Shown here: positions 16,939 through 23,659 of the stretch, piece by piece | Position numbering within the stretch: position 1 is the stretch's first letter | Layout of the letters: each line of letters starts with the position of its first letter | DNA from: 2-02-FULL-45-10 sp964478235 | Lineage (GTDB): Bacteria; Patescibacteriota; Patescibacteriia; Magasanikbacterales; GWA2-37-8 | Reading direction: 5' to 3' | Length of the DNA: 64,000 bases | Assembly (NCBI GenBank): GCA_964478235.1 | Contig: CAYZGX010000003.1 | Span: forward strand, 1-64,000 | The notes under the pieces: generated by a model | What the model saw: only the letters and a program-made list of their open reading frames with translations | What the model was told of the DNA's origin: nothing | The model's database searches: none | Program-made: the position numbers and the translations under genes

Positions 16939-17196
16939 TTATTTTTTCTTGCTGTTGATTTTTTTCATCAAGCGAGAAATTTTGCGAGCTGCAGTGTTCT
17001 TTTTGATAACACCGAGGCGAGCAGCTTTGTCGAGAGCTTTCTGAGCAGCTACCAATAATTTTTTGGCTTCAGCTGGAGTGGTAGCCTTGGTAACGTGCTT
17101 GATAGCAGTCTTGAAAGCGTCGCGGCGAAGTAAATTCGCAGCAGCATTCTTCTTGCTTTGGCGGAGAGCCTTAGCGGCATTTTGCTTATTTGGCAT
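16939..17196 (-). CDS. rpsT: 30S ribosomal protein bS20
   Basis: Small-subunit primary rRNA-binding protein. 85 residues, Lys/Ala-rich helical: MPNKQNAAKALRQSKKNAAANLLRRDAFKTA, then the GVIKKNTAARKISRLMKKI signature (family G.IHKNTAARKKSRL). Length is normal. A strong promoter at 17308-17336 gives an approximately 105-nt untranslated leader, long compared with other genes here, which leaves room for autoregulation as known for S20 in other bacteria. Confidence 0.96.
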   Translation of the reverse strand: MPNKQNAAKALRQSKKNAAANLLRRDAFKTAIKHVTKATTPAEAKKLLVAAQKALDKAARLGVIKKNTAARKISRLMKKINSKKK

Positions 17197-17307
17197 AGTA
17201 TATATGAGGTAAACACTACCTATGTGAGAGAGCTACAAGGAGTGTGTAAAATAGTCCTGAGTCAAGCCCCTCGTGTGACAACAAGGGAACAAGGCTAGAA
17301 TGGCGTC

Positions 17308-17336
17308 AGTATAGAGCAAAATCAGCGTTTCGTCAA
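17308..17336 (-). promoter_or_regulatory. Promoter of rpsT
   Basis: Minus-strand TTGACG (17331-17336), 17-nt spacer, TATACT (17308-17313). Confidence 0.8.
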
Positions 17337-17348
17337 GTGGTGGAGCGG

Positions 17349-18413
17349 TTATTCGAGGTTTGGTTTATCAAGCAAGATAGGTTCAACAGTCTTTTCCCCG
17401 TCAGTAATGCGAATAACATCTTTATCAATCTTATTAAACTCTTTATAGGCGTTATTATAATGAGAGACGCTGGTACCAAGTGTATTGCCTAATTTTTTGA
17501 GATAATCTTCGTAGGCCAGGATATGTTTTCCTAAATCTTCCACTCGTTCACGGATCTCTTTGGCTGATTCTTCAATTTTCATCGCCCGCAAACCCTGCAT
17601 GACTGTTTGCAGGTAGGCTAAAAACGAAGTTGGTGACACAATAATGACATGACGTTCGCGGAAAGCGTATTCAATCAAATCGTGAGTGTTGGCCTTGATA
17701 GCGCCGACTTGATTAACAAGTAAATCATAATAAATACCTTCGGCTGGAATGAACATGAAAGCGAAATCCATCGTCCCCTCTTTTTGTTTGATATATTTAC
17801 TTGTTTCGTCAATGCGCTTCTTGAGGTCGTTTCTGAACAATGTTTCCAGCTCTTTTCGTCGTTCTGGATCTTTTTCTTGAGCGAGGCGATTATAGTTTTC
17901 GAGACTGAATTTGGAATCAACAGGAATAATTTGGTCTTTAATAAAGATAGCCGCGTCGACAATGTCGCCATCTTTAAAAGCATATTGCATTTGGTACGAA
18001 CCAGGAGGTAAAACATTTTTAAGAACATTTTCCAGGAGGTATTCGCCAAGAATACCGCGGTGTTTTGGGTTCTGAAGAACGTCTTCAATATTCTGCAACT
18101 GAGTTGCAAAACCAATGAGCTGCTTGTTGGTCTCGTCAATTTTGGTAAGACGCTCAGTAAGGTCGGCAACAATTTTAACATTTTGGCCAAACTGGTGCTG
18201 AACAGTCTGGTTGAGATCTCGCTTGGCTTCCGACACGGTTCGATTGGTGTCAGACATCTTTTGATCAATCAACCGGGTCAAATCCTGAAGCTGTTGCTGC
18301 ATCATAAGAAACGACTGGTCGTTTTCGCGCGAGTCCTTCTTTTTGAGGACAGTAACAAGTCCTACAGCGACTGCTATAAGGACAAGAACGAGAATAACAA
18401 AGGAAAGTTCCAT
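17349..18413 (-). CDS. rmuC: DNA recombination protein RmuC homolog
   Basis: RmuC-family protein with a PD-(D/E)XK-like nuclease core; in E. coli it limits recombination at inverted repeats. 354 residues: an N-terminal membrane anchor (LSFVILVLVLIAVAVGLVTVL), a coiled coil, then the conserved core (RGILGEYLLENVLKNVLPPG, ALFKDGDIVDAAIF-like segment, IPVDSKFSLENYNRL, FMFIPAEGIYYDLL, IVSPTSFLAYLQTV). I use the internal ATG (MELSFVIL) rather than a GTG 18 codons upstream, because it places the anchor at the N-terminus. Confidence 0.93.
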   Translation of the reverse strand: MELSFVILVLVLIAVAVGLVTVLKKKDSRENDQSFLMMQQQLQDLTRLIDQKMSDTNRTVSEAKRDLNQTVQHQFGQNVKIVADLTERLTKIDETNKQLIGFATQLQNIEDVLQNPKHRGILGEYLLENVLKNVLPPGSYQMQYAFKDGDIVDAAIFIKDQIIPVDSKFSLENYNRLAQEKDPERRKELETLFRNDLKKRIDETSKYIKQKEGTMDFAFMFIPAEGIYYDLLVNQVGAIKANTHDLIEYAFRERHVIIVSPTSFLAYLQTVMQGLRAMKIEESAKEIRERVEDLGKHILAYEDYLKKLGNTLGTSVSHYNNAYKEFNKIDKDVIRITDGEKTVEPILLDKPNLE

Positions 18414-18522
18414 AGAAAAAGCATAAAAGTATGGCTTTAGTGTAGCATCACCTGGGCAAAAAGTCACTGAACAAGCCGAGGATAGACAGCTAAGCGCTCC
18501 GTAGGCTATACTTTGGACGTCT

Positions 18523-18594
18523 GCCCCCGTAGTTCAATGGATAGAACAGTCCCGTCCTAAGGGATAGATGTACGTTCGATTCGTGCTGGGGGCA
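18523..18594 (+). tRNA. tRNA-Arg (CCT)
   Basis: Acceptor GCCCCCG/TGGGGGC, discriminator A, D-stem GTTC/GAAC, anticodon stem GTCCC/GGGAT around loop GTCCTAA (anticodon CCT), T-arm GTACG-TTCGATT-CGTGC. CCA is not encoded. A TATACT -10 lies 10 nt upstream. Confidence 0.94.
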
Positions 18595-18601
18595 CAAGAT
18601 C

Positions 18602-18632
18602 AAAAGCCCGCCACTTCTCGTGGTGGGCTTTT
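18602..18632 (+). terminator. Terminator after tRNA-Arg
   Basis: AAAAGCCCGCCAC-TTCT-CGTGGTGGGCTTTT stem-loop with T tail, 8 nt after the tRNA. Confidence 0.9.
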
Positions 18633-18663
18633 ATTATATCAGGATAAAGAAAAGATAAAGACG

Positions 18664-18687
18664 TTTGTATAGATTATTGTATACAAA
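18664..18687. promoter_or_regulatory. 24-bp palindromic site, copy 2 (TTTGTATA-N8-TATACAAA)
   Basis: TTTGTATA, spacer GATTATTG, TATACAAA; arms extend by one G/C pair on each side. Same geometry as copies at 1458-1481 and 18813-18836. Confidence 0.65.
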
Positions 18688-18812
18688 CACAAAAACACCT
18701 TTGTAGAGGGAGGCGGACGATCACTTCTGAGCATCTTTTAGTCAAAAAAGTGGCTAAAATTAGCTAAGAGTGTGGATAACTTTGTGGGTAAGTGGATACT
18801 TTCTGTGTTTAA

Positions 18813-18836
18813 TTTGTATACACTAGTGTATACAAA
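18813..18836. promoter_or_regulatory. 24-bp perfect palindrome, copy 3
   Basis: TTTGTATA, spacer CACTAGTG, TATACAAA; the spacer is itself palindromic, so all 24 bases are symmetric. It sits between DnaA-box-like sites. Confidence 0.7.
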
Positions 18837-18889
18837 GAAATCAAAAGAGACCATTCGTAATGGCTTTATCCACTGTTTTGTTGTCAGAA

Positions 18890-18905
18890 TGTTTCCCGTG
18901 AAACA
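18890..18905. other. parS-like site 1 (one mismatch)
   Basis: TGTTTCCCGTGAAACA, one base different from the ParB-binding consensus TGTTTCACGTGAAACA, just past the stop of the TrmB-like gene. Confidence 0.7.
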
Positions 18906-18907
18906 CT

Positions 18908-19615
18908 CTAGATACTTTTCAGCATTCTAAAGAGTATCTGGAATGTTCTACCCACCTCTTTTTGCGTGATAACCGTGGCAAAAGCCGGCTCAAGTGCCGT
19001 AATGAGGGCAATTGTGTCGTTCCACTGTAAAATAATGGTCGCTGATAAGGCTTTTTCGTCCTTTTCAGCGCTTTCTTCGGCTATCGACCCACCAATTGTT
19101 TCACGTGAAACAATTGGTAAGCCAATATGGGTATAGGTAATACCCCGTTGTTTTATTTGATCGGTAAAAAAAGTGTACAACTCCCCCGTAGCTGCCTGAA
19201 GTGGGCTTAGTTCACCAAATAAGGTAATAATCGGCGCATCAAGCGCTTTGTAGAAAAGAGTTCGCACCGCCTCCCACCCCTCGAAAAAGCTAATCTGCGG
19301 TTTAAACTTTTGAGGAGTATACAGAGCTTGGAGATCTGGGATGATCTGTTGAGCTAAGGACTGTTGGCGCTCCAACATTTGAATAACTGATTCTGGATTT
19401 TTGGCACGATAGGCCTTTCGCTTACCATCGGGCATTTCTTCGATCAAACCTTTTTCTTGAAGGCTTTCAAAAATGTGGTAACAGTTGGTGCGGGCGATTT
19501 TTGTTTCACGTGAAACAATTGGTGGGGTAGTCAGACCGTTTGACAATAAAAAAAGATAGACAGTTGTTTCTGAAGGGGTGAGTCCAAGTTGGCGAAGTGT
19601 GGCTTGAATGTCCAT
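18908..19615 (-). CDS. TrmB-family transcriptional regulator carrying parS sites
   Basis: 235-residue regulator with an N-terminal winged helix (LRQLGLTPSETTVYLFLLSNG...ARTNCYHIFESLQEKGLIEE) typical of TrmB/sugar-type regulators, then a coiled linker and an effector-like C-terminal domain. Ligand unknown. Striking feature: the peptide PIVSRET occurs twice (near residues 32-38 and 162-168), and in both places it is encoded by a parS palindrome, suggesting the DNA site dictates the protein sequence there. The gene is divergent from the surface-protein block starting at 19852. Confidence 0.85.
   Translation of the reverse strand: MDIQATLRQLGLTPSETTVYLFLLSNGLTTPPIVSRETKIARTNCYHIFESLQEKGLIEEMPDGKRKAYRAKNPESVIQMLERQQSLAQQIIPDLQALYTPQKFKPQISFFEGWEAVRTLFYKALDAPIITLFGELSPLQAATGELYTFFTDQIKQRGITYTHIGLPIVSRETIGGSIAEESAEKDEKALSATIILQWNDTIALITALEPAFATVITQKEVGRTFQILFRMLKSI
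19097..19112. other. parS site 2 (perfect)
   Basis: TGTTTCACGTGAAACA, exact match to the ParB-binding consensus, embedded in a 28-bp perfect palindrome (19091-19118) inside the TrmB-like gene. Confidence 0.88.
19502..19517. other. parS site 3 (perfect)
   Basis: TGTTTCACGTGAAACA, exact consensus, inside the helix-turn-helix part of the TrmB-like gene, 405 bp from site 2. Confidence 0.88.
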
Positions 19616-19702
19616 AATCTAATTGTCAAAAAAAAGTATACCATTAAATAAAATAAAAGTAAACAAAAAATAAAGTTTTTATCAAAAATAATATTGACAA
19701 AA

Positions 19703-19730
19703 TTGACAAAATAAATAAACAGCGTACTAT
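19703..19730 (+). promoter_or_regulatory. Promoter of the surface-protein block
   Basis: TTGACA (19703-19708), 16-nt spacer, TACTAT (19725-19730); a second TTGACA lies 9 nt upstream. A TATAAT at 19806-19811 could be a second -10. Confidence 0.7.
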
Positions 19731-19743
19731 TAAGGCTGTGAAG

Positions 19744-19796
19744 CCCCTCTGGTTGCCATGCCTGGCCGGAGGGGTTCCGGTGTGGTACTCCACACC
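19744..19796 (+). promoter_or_regulatory. Structured 5' leader of the O-antigen-ligase-like gene
   Basis: Two hairpins in the transcribed leader: CCCCTCTGG/CCGGAGGGG (19744-19774, 13-nt loop) and GGTGTGG-TACT-CCACACC (19779-19796). Neither is followed by a T run. The second could also act as an operator just upstream of the TATAAT at 19806. The 236-bp gap 19616-19851 holds nothing else. Confidence 0.45.
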
Positions 19797-19851
19797 AAAA
19801 TCGTGTATAATCTAAGGAGAAGAAGGGAAAATTTTAACGTTTCTTTATCCT

Positions 19852-22140
19852 ATGCTCTCACATTTTCGCGCCGCCCAATGGTTTGATAAAATTGCCTGGT
19901 TTTTACTCTGTGCCACCATCGTCGTTGTACCATTTGTGGTGGATAGTAGTCTCGCCAATGCCTTTGTTCTTCCTAAACAGTATTGGGCCTTCGGTTTAAT
20001 CGCCGGCGCCTTGATCGCTTGGGTATGCAAGATCGTGATGTTGCGCAAAGCAGGACTCTATCTTAGTCGGATTGATGCTGCTGTTGGAGCTTTCATTATA
20101 AGCGCAGTCATCGCCACTGTTTTTTCAGTCGCCAAATTCTCTAGCTTTATCGGGCGAGCCGACTACTTTAGTCTGAGCGCGCTTTTTTTTATCATGATGG
20201 GGTTCTTTTATTTCCTCATCATTCAAATGTGTCGTTCCCTCAAACAGTGGATGCTGCTTCTTGATGTAACTGTTTTAGTCAGTCTCACCGCTTCAATTAT
20301 TTTTCTAGCTAAAGCATTATTTGACACTGATTTTTTTGCCTACTGGTTGCCGGATATTTGGAATAGTATTGATCAGGCTAATAGTTCGTTTGGTATTTGG
20401 CTTGTCGCCGCCCTTCTCTTATCTGCTGGGCAAATGATGCGCCGAAATATTTCTATTGCGCGAATTGCTCTCTACACGGCGACAACACTTCTTTCCTTCG
20501 TCGCTCTGATTATTCTCAACTTCGGTATGATGTGGTGGTTGCTCCTTATTGGGGCAACGCTGTTATTATCGGTGGGAATTATTTTCTTGCGCGAAGTTCG
20601 TTTACCGTGGCTTTCAGCTATCTTTGTACTACTTTTAGCCTCAGCAATATTTATCGGCTTTGGTGCGCCACATTTAGTCTCCACAACGGTTCCATCAGAA
20701 GTGGTTCTCAACCGTGAAACATCGTGGTTTTTAGCAACTGAGAGTATTTTTTCAAGTGTTAAAAATACCGTTGTTGGCAACGGTCTCGGAACGTTTGGTC
20801 TCATCTTCTCACAATATCGCGATCCAAGCTTTAATAACGATCCATACGCTTGGTCACTTCGCTTTAATCAACCGTTTAGCTCGGCCTTCACCTTGATTGG
20901 GGAGGGTGGTCTTCTTCTAACCTTGGTATTTATCGGCCTCATCCTATTTGTGGTTGGTATTATTATTACCACCATTAAAAAAGCCCGTGTAGAAATTGCC
21001 CGCCGTTCAGTGGTGCAGTTTTTTGACGAAGGTGTTCCTCCGCTGGAGACTCCGTTTATTGCGAGCGCCGCTGTCGCTGTGCCGTGGTTTGTTTTAACGC
21101 TTGCCATGGTCGTCTTCTATTTTGGCGCAGCGCTCTGGTTCTTGTGGTGGCTGCTTCTAGCTTTGGTGATGGTCAGTATCATCCTCTGTAATCCAAAAAT
21201 GATCTCTTATAAAGAATTTGTTATTGAAGATTCTCCAGAATATACCTTATCATTTTCTTTTACCTTAATTGTTGTCCTTACCGCTGTGGTGGTGACTGGA
21301 GTATGGGGTGCTCGGATGTATTTAGCAGAACGTGCCTATGCAGGCAGTCTTCGTGCAACCACACTTGCCGAAGCGGAAGCTGGTTTTTTGAAAGCTTTGA
21401 GCTATCGATCAAATAGCGAGGTTTATCACGCGGCTTTGGCGCAAGCCTACCTCCTTCAAGCGACTCAAGAAAGTCGTATGGAAAAACCAAATGTTGAAAA
21501 AATTGGGTTGTTGGTGCAAAAAGCCGTCAGTGAAGCGCGCTCCGCCACCGACAACGCCCCACGTTCAGTGGTGGTTTGGGAAAACTTAGCGGTGATGTAT
21601 GAAAATGCCGCCGCTCTTATTCCAGAAGCTCGCGAGTGGGCTATCAAATCACTTCTCCAAGCTCGCTCACTTGAACCGAGTAACCCTGTGCTCTTGTGGC
21701 GCCTCGGTAATAATTATATGCAAAGCAGTAATGTCGACGAGGGGATTAAGAGCTATCAAGAGGCGATTGCTCTGAAGCAAGATTATGTTACAGCCTACGA
21801 TTCGCTCGCTAAAGCCTACGAACAAAAACAAGAAAATGATAAAGCTTTGGAAATTTATACCTTGCTTGTTCGTGCTCAGCCGACCAACAACGACTTCCTC
21901 TTTAATTATGCTCGCTTAGTCTATAATCGTGGTGCCAAAGATGATCGCGCGCTAGCCGAAGAGGTGTGGCTCGCTATTCTTGAACGTGAGCCAAATTACG
22001 CTAATGCTTTGTATGGTTTAGCATCCCTCTATGAATTGCGCGGTAATCGTTCACAAGCTTTGGAGTACTATAAACGAGTGCTAGAGCTTAATCCGGGCAA
22101 TAAAGATATTAAAACTAAAGTCGATGCGCTTTCACGGTAA
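19852..22140 (+). CDS. O-antigen ligase/Wzy-like membrane protein with C-terminal TPR repeats
   Basis: 762 residues. The first two thirds are a polytopic membrane domain with about 12 hydrophobic segments and a large loop (TENSIF-like region: TVVGNGLGTFGLIFSQYRDP...NDPYAW), as in WaaL/Wzy proteins that ligate or polymerise lipid-linked glycans. The last about 250 residues are helical tetratricopeptide repeats (NPVLLWRLGNNYMQSSNVDEGIKSYQEAI, YANALYGLASLYELRGNRSQALEYY). This fusion is common in CPR genomes. Its end overlaps the next gene by 17 nt, so it leads the operon of exported proteins. Confidence 0.86.
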   Translation: MLSHFRAAQWFDKIAWFLLCATIVVVPFVVDSSLANAFVLPKQYWAFGLIAGALIAWVCKIVMLRKAGLYLSRIDAAVGAFIISAVIATVFSVAKFSSFIGRADYFSLSALFFIMMGFFYFLIIQMCRSLKQWMLLLDVTVLVSLTASIIFLAKALFDTDFFAYWLPDIWNSIDQANSSFGIWLVAALLLSAGQMMRRNISIARIALYTATTLLSFVALIILNFGMMWWLLLIGATLLLSVGIIFLREVRLPWLSAIFVLLLASAIFIGFGAPHLVSTTVPSEVVLNRETSWFLATESIFSSVKNTVVGNGLGTFGLIFSQYRDPSFNNDPYAWSLRFNQPFSSAFTLIGEGGLLLTLVFIGLILFVVGIIITTIKKARVEIARRSVVQFFDEGVPPLETPFIASAAVAVPWFVLTLAMVVFYFGAALWFLWWLLLALVMVSIILCNPKMISYKEFVIEDSPEYTLSFSFTLIVVLTAVVVTGVWGARMYLAERAYAGSLRATTLAEAEAGFLKALSYRSNSEVYHAALAQAYLLQATQESRMEKPNVEKIGLLVQKAVSEARSATDNAPRSVVVWENLAVMYENAAALIPEAREWAIKSLLQARSLEPSNPVLLWRLGNNYMQSSNVDEGIKSYQEAIALKQDYVTAYDSLAKAYEQKQENDKALEIYTLLVRAQPTNNDFLFNYARLVYNRGAKDDRALAEEVWLAILEREPNYANALYGLASLYELRGNRSQALEYYKRVLELNPGNKDIKTKVDALSR

Positions 22141-22780
22141 TATTACTGCTAGTCTAGTCATACTTGCGACGTTCGTCGCAAGTTTTGGTGCGCCACAAGC
22201 AGTTTTTGGTGAAATGACATCTACTAATTATTCTATTTACGCAGACAGTGTTGGTTTTGGCGGGCTCAACAACAGTACAAGTACTTCATACACCCTAAGC
22301 GATACAGCCGGCGAAGCAGGGGCGGAGACAGCCACCAGCACCACGTATACTCTTCGAGGTGGTTTCCAGGCTATGGAACAAGATCAAAGTCTGTCGCTCA
22401 CTATAAGCACCAGCTCGCTTAGTTTGGGGACGCTCAGTAAAACCGCCATCAGCAATGCCACCACCACATTTTCAGTTAGTACCAACTCGCTAACAGGTTA
22501 CACCGTATCAATTAGTGGGGTTAGTGGTACATCGCCAGCCACCGTATCTGACGGTGCTGTCACCGCCGGATCTGATGAGTATGGTGTGGCAACAGTGGGA
22601 GATCATGGGGCAATTTCTGGTGAAGCGTCAATTATCTTTGGTCGAGTTTTAGCTTCGTTTAACAATTCCACCAATGGGTATGCCACCACTACGCTCATAT
22701 TTAGAGCCTCATATGCAAGTGACGGGCTAGCTGGCGGGTATAGTCAGACCGTATCGCTTATTGCCTCGGCTAATTTTTAA
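22124..22780 (+). CDS. Exported Ser/Thr-rich surface protein (218 aa)
   Basis: I do not recognise a named family. An N-terminal signal peptide (ITASLVILATFVASFGAPQAVFG) is followed by three short similar segments, STNYSIYADSVGFGG, STSYTLSDTAGEAG and STTYTLRGGFQA, then a beta-rich Ser/Thr domain (SLSLGTLSKTAISNATTTFSV...). No Cys, no C-terminal anchor. It overlaps the upstream gene and is followed after 3 nt by a membrane-anchored protein, so it is probably displayed or held at the cell surface by its neighbours. Confidence 0.8.
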   Translation: MRFHGNITASLVILATFVASFGAPQAVFGEMTSTNYSIYADSVGFGGLNNSTSTSYTLSDTAGEAGAETATSTTYTLRGGFQAMEQDQSLSLTISTSSLSLGTLSKTAISNATTTFSVSTNSLTGYTVSISGVSGTSPATVSDGAVTAGSDEYGVATVGDHGAISGEASIIFGRVLASFNNSTNGYATTTLIFRASYASDGLAGGYSQTVSLIASANF

Positions 22781-22783
22781 GCT

Positions 22784-23653
22784 ATGAAACGATTTGAGCT
22801 GGCGCTAGTTGGGATAATAGGCATGTTGGCTATGAGTGTGCCATTTGGAGCGCAGGCTTTTTCTATCAAGCCAATAAAATATCGAGTGGTTGTTGATCCA
22901 GGGCTCGAGCAGATTATTAGTGTGGACATCAGCAACACAGGAGCGGACACTCGTCGGTATACCATTCGGATGACTGGGGTAACCCAAGACACCGAAGGAC
23001 GACCTATTTTTAAAGAGGGAAGTAGTCGGGCGGAAAACTGGCTCTATCCAGAAAAAAAAGAAATAACAATTGCCGCTCGCGAGACACAATCGCTCTTTAT
23101 TACAGTTCGGCCAGACAAAAATGCTGAACCCGGGACACAGTACGCAGCTGTTTTGGTACAAGAAAATACGGCAGTACGCGGAAACATCGGGGTGCTTGCC
23201 GAAACAGCTTTGCTTGTCCAAGTTGATGTGGCGGGTGAAGTGCGTGAAGCGGTAAGCATTGAAAAGTGGGAAGCAATAAAAAATATTCAGGCCACCCCAG
23301 CCTGGGATAGTCAATTTAGCATTAAAAACAACGGCACAATTTCGGTTCCGGTGAGCGGGGAAGTGGTCGTTACCAATTGGCGAGGTCGTGAAATCGCTCG
23401 TGTTCCGATTCAAGTTGGGTCAGATCTTTTACCAGCTACCCGTCGTGAGAAATTAGTTTCAACAGCGCTCCTCAAAGCATGGCCAGGCCCGTATCGTTTG
23501 GATGCTGTAGTGCGTTTTGGGGCAAGCCAGGCCGTTGCCAAAGCATCTTCAACGGTATGGTATATTCCAACGTGGAGTATCTCTGTTGTTCTGACCCTTG
23601 TTTTAGTAGCGCTTATATATCGAGGGTTACGACGTAGAAAGTATAGAGGTTAA
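22784..23653 (+). CDS. Exported DUF916/WxL-like protein with C-terminal anchor
   Basis: 289 residues: signal peptide (LALVGIIGMLAMSVPFGAQA), an Ig-like beta domain beginning FSIKPIKYRVVVDPGLEQ and containing VDISNTGADTRRYTIRM, a second beta domain (FSIKNNGTISVPVSGEVVV), then a membrane helix (WSISVVLTLVLVALIYRGL) and a basic tail. The layout matches DUF916-type proteins that bind peptidoglycan or partner with WxL proteins in Gram-positives; that assignment is by architecture only. It sits between two exported proteins in one operon and may tether them. Confidence 0.78.
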   Translation: MKRFELALVGIIGMLAMSVPFGAQAFSIKPIKYRVVVDPGLEQIISVDISNTGADTRRYTIRMTGVTQDTEGRPIFKEGSSRAENWLYPEKKEITIAARETQSLFITVRPDKNAEPGTQYAAVLVQENTAVRGNIGVLAETALLVQVDVAGEVREAVSIEKWEAIKNIQATPAWDSQFSIKNNGTISVPVSGEVVVTNWRGREIARVPIQVGSDLLPATRREKLVSTALLKAWPGPYRLDAVVRFGASQAVAKASSTVWYIPTWSISVVLTLVLVALIYRGLRRRKYRG

Positions 23654-23659
23654 GTATAT

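Larger units (their letters stand above)
18663..18874. other. Candidate origin-type region: DnaA-box-like sites and palindromes
   Basis: Gene-free stretch between tRNA-Arg and the TrmB-like gene. It holds a perfect DnaA box TGTGGATAA (18771-18779), TGTGGGTAA with one mismatch (18783-18791), AGTGGATAC with two (18791-18799) and TTATCCACT with one (18866-18874). Two 24-bp palindromes bracket the central boxes (18664-18687, 18813-18836). Three parS-like sites lie within the next 650 bp. It could be oriC, or a DnaA-titrating site near an oriC left of the window beside rpmH. Confidence 0.5.

Noticed and set aside
20696..20717. CCGTGAAACA resembling a fourth parS
   Set aside because: Only one half-site matches; the left half has four mismatches out of eight.
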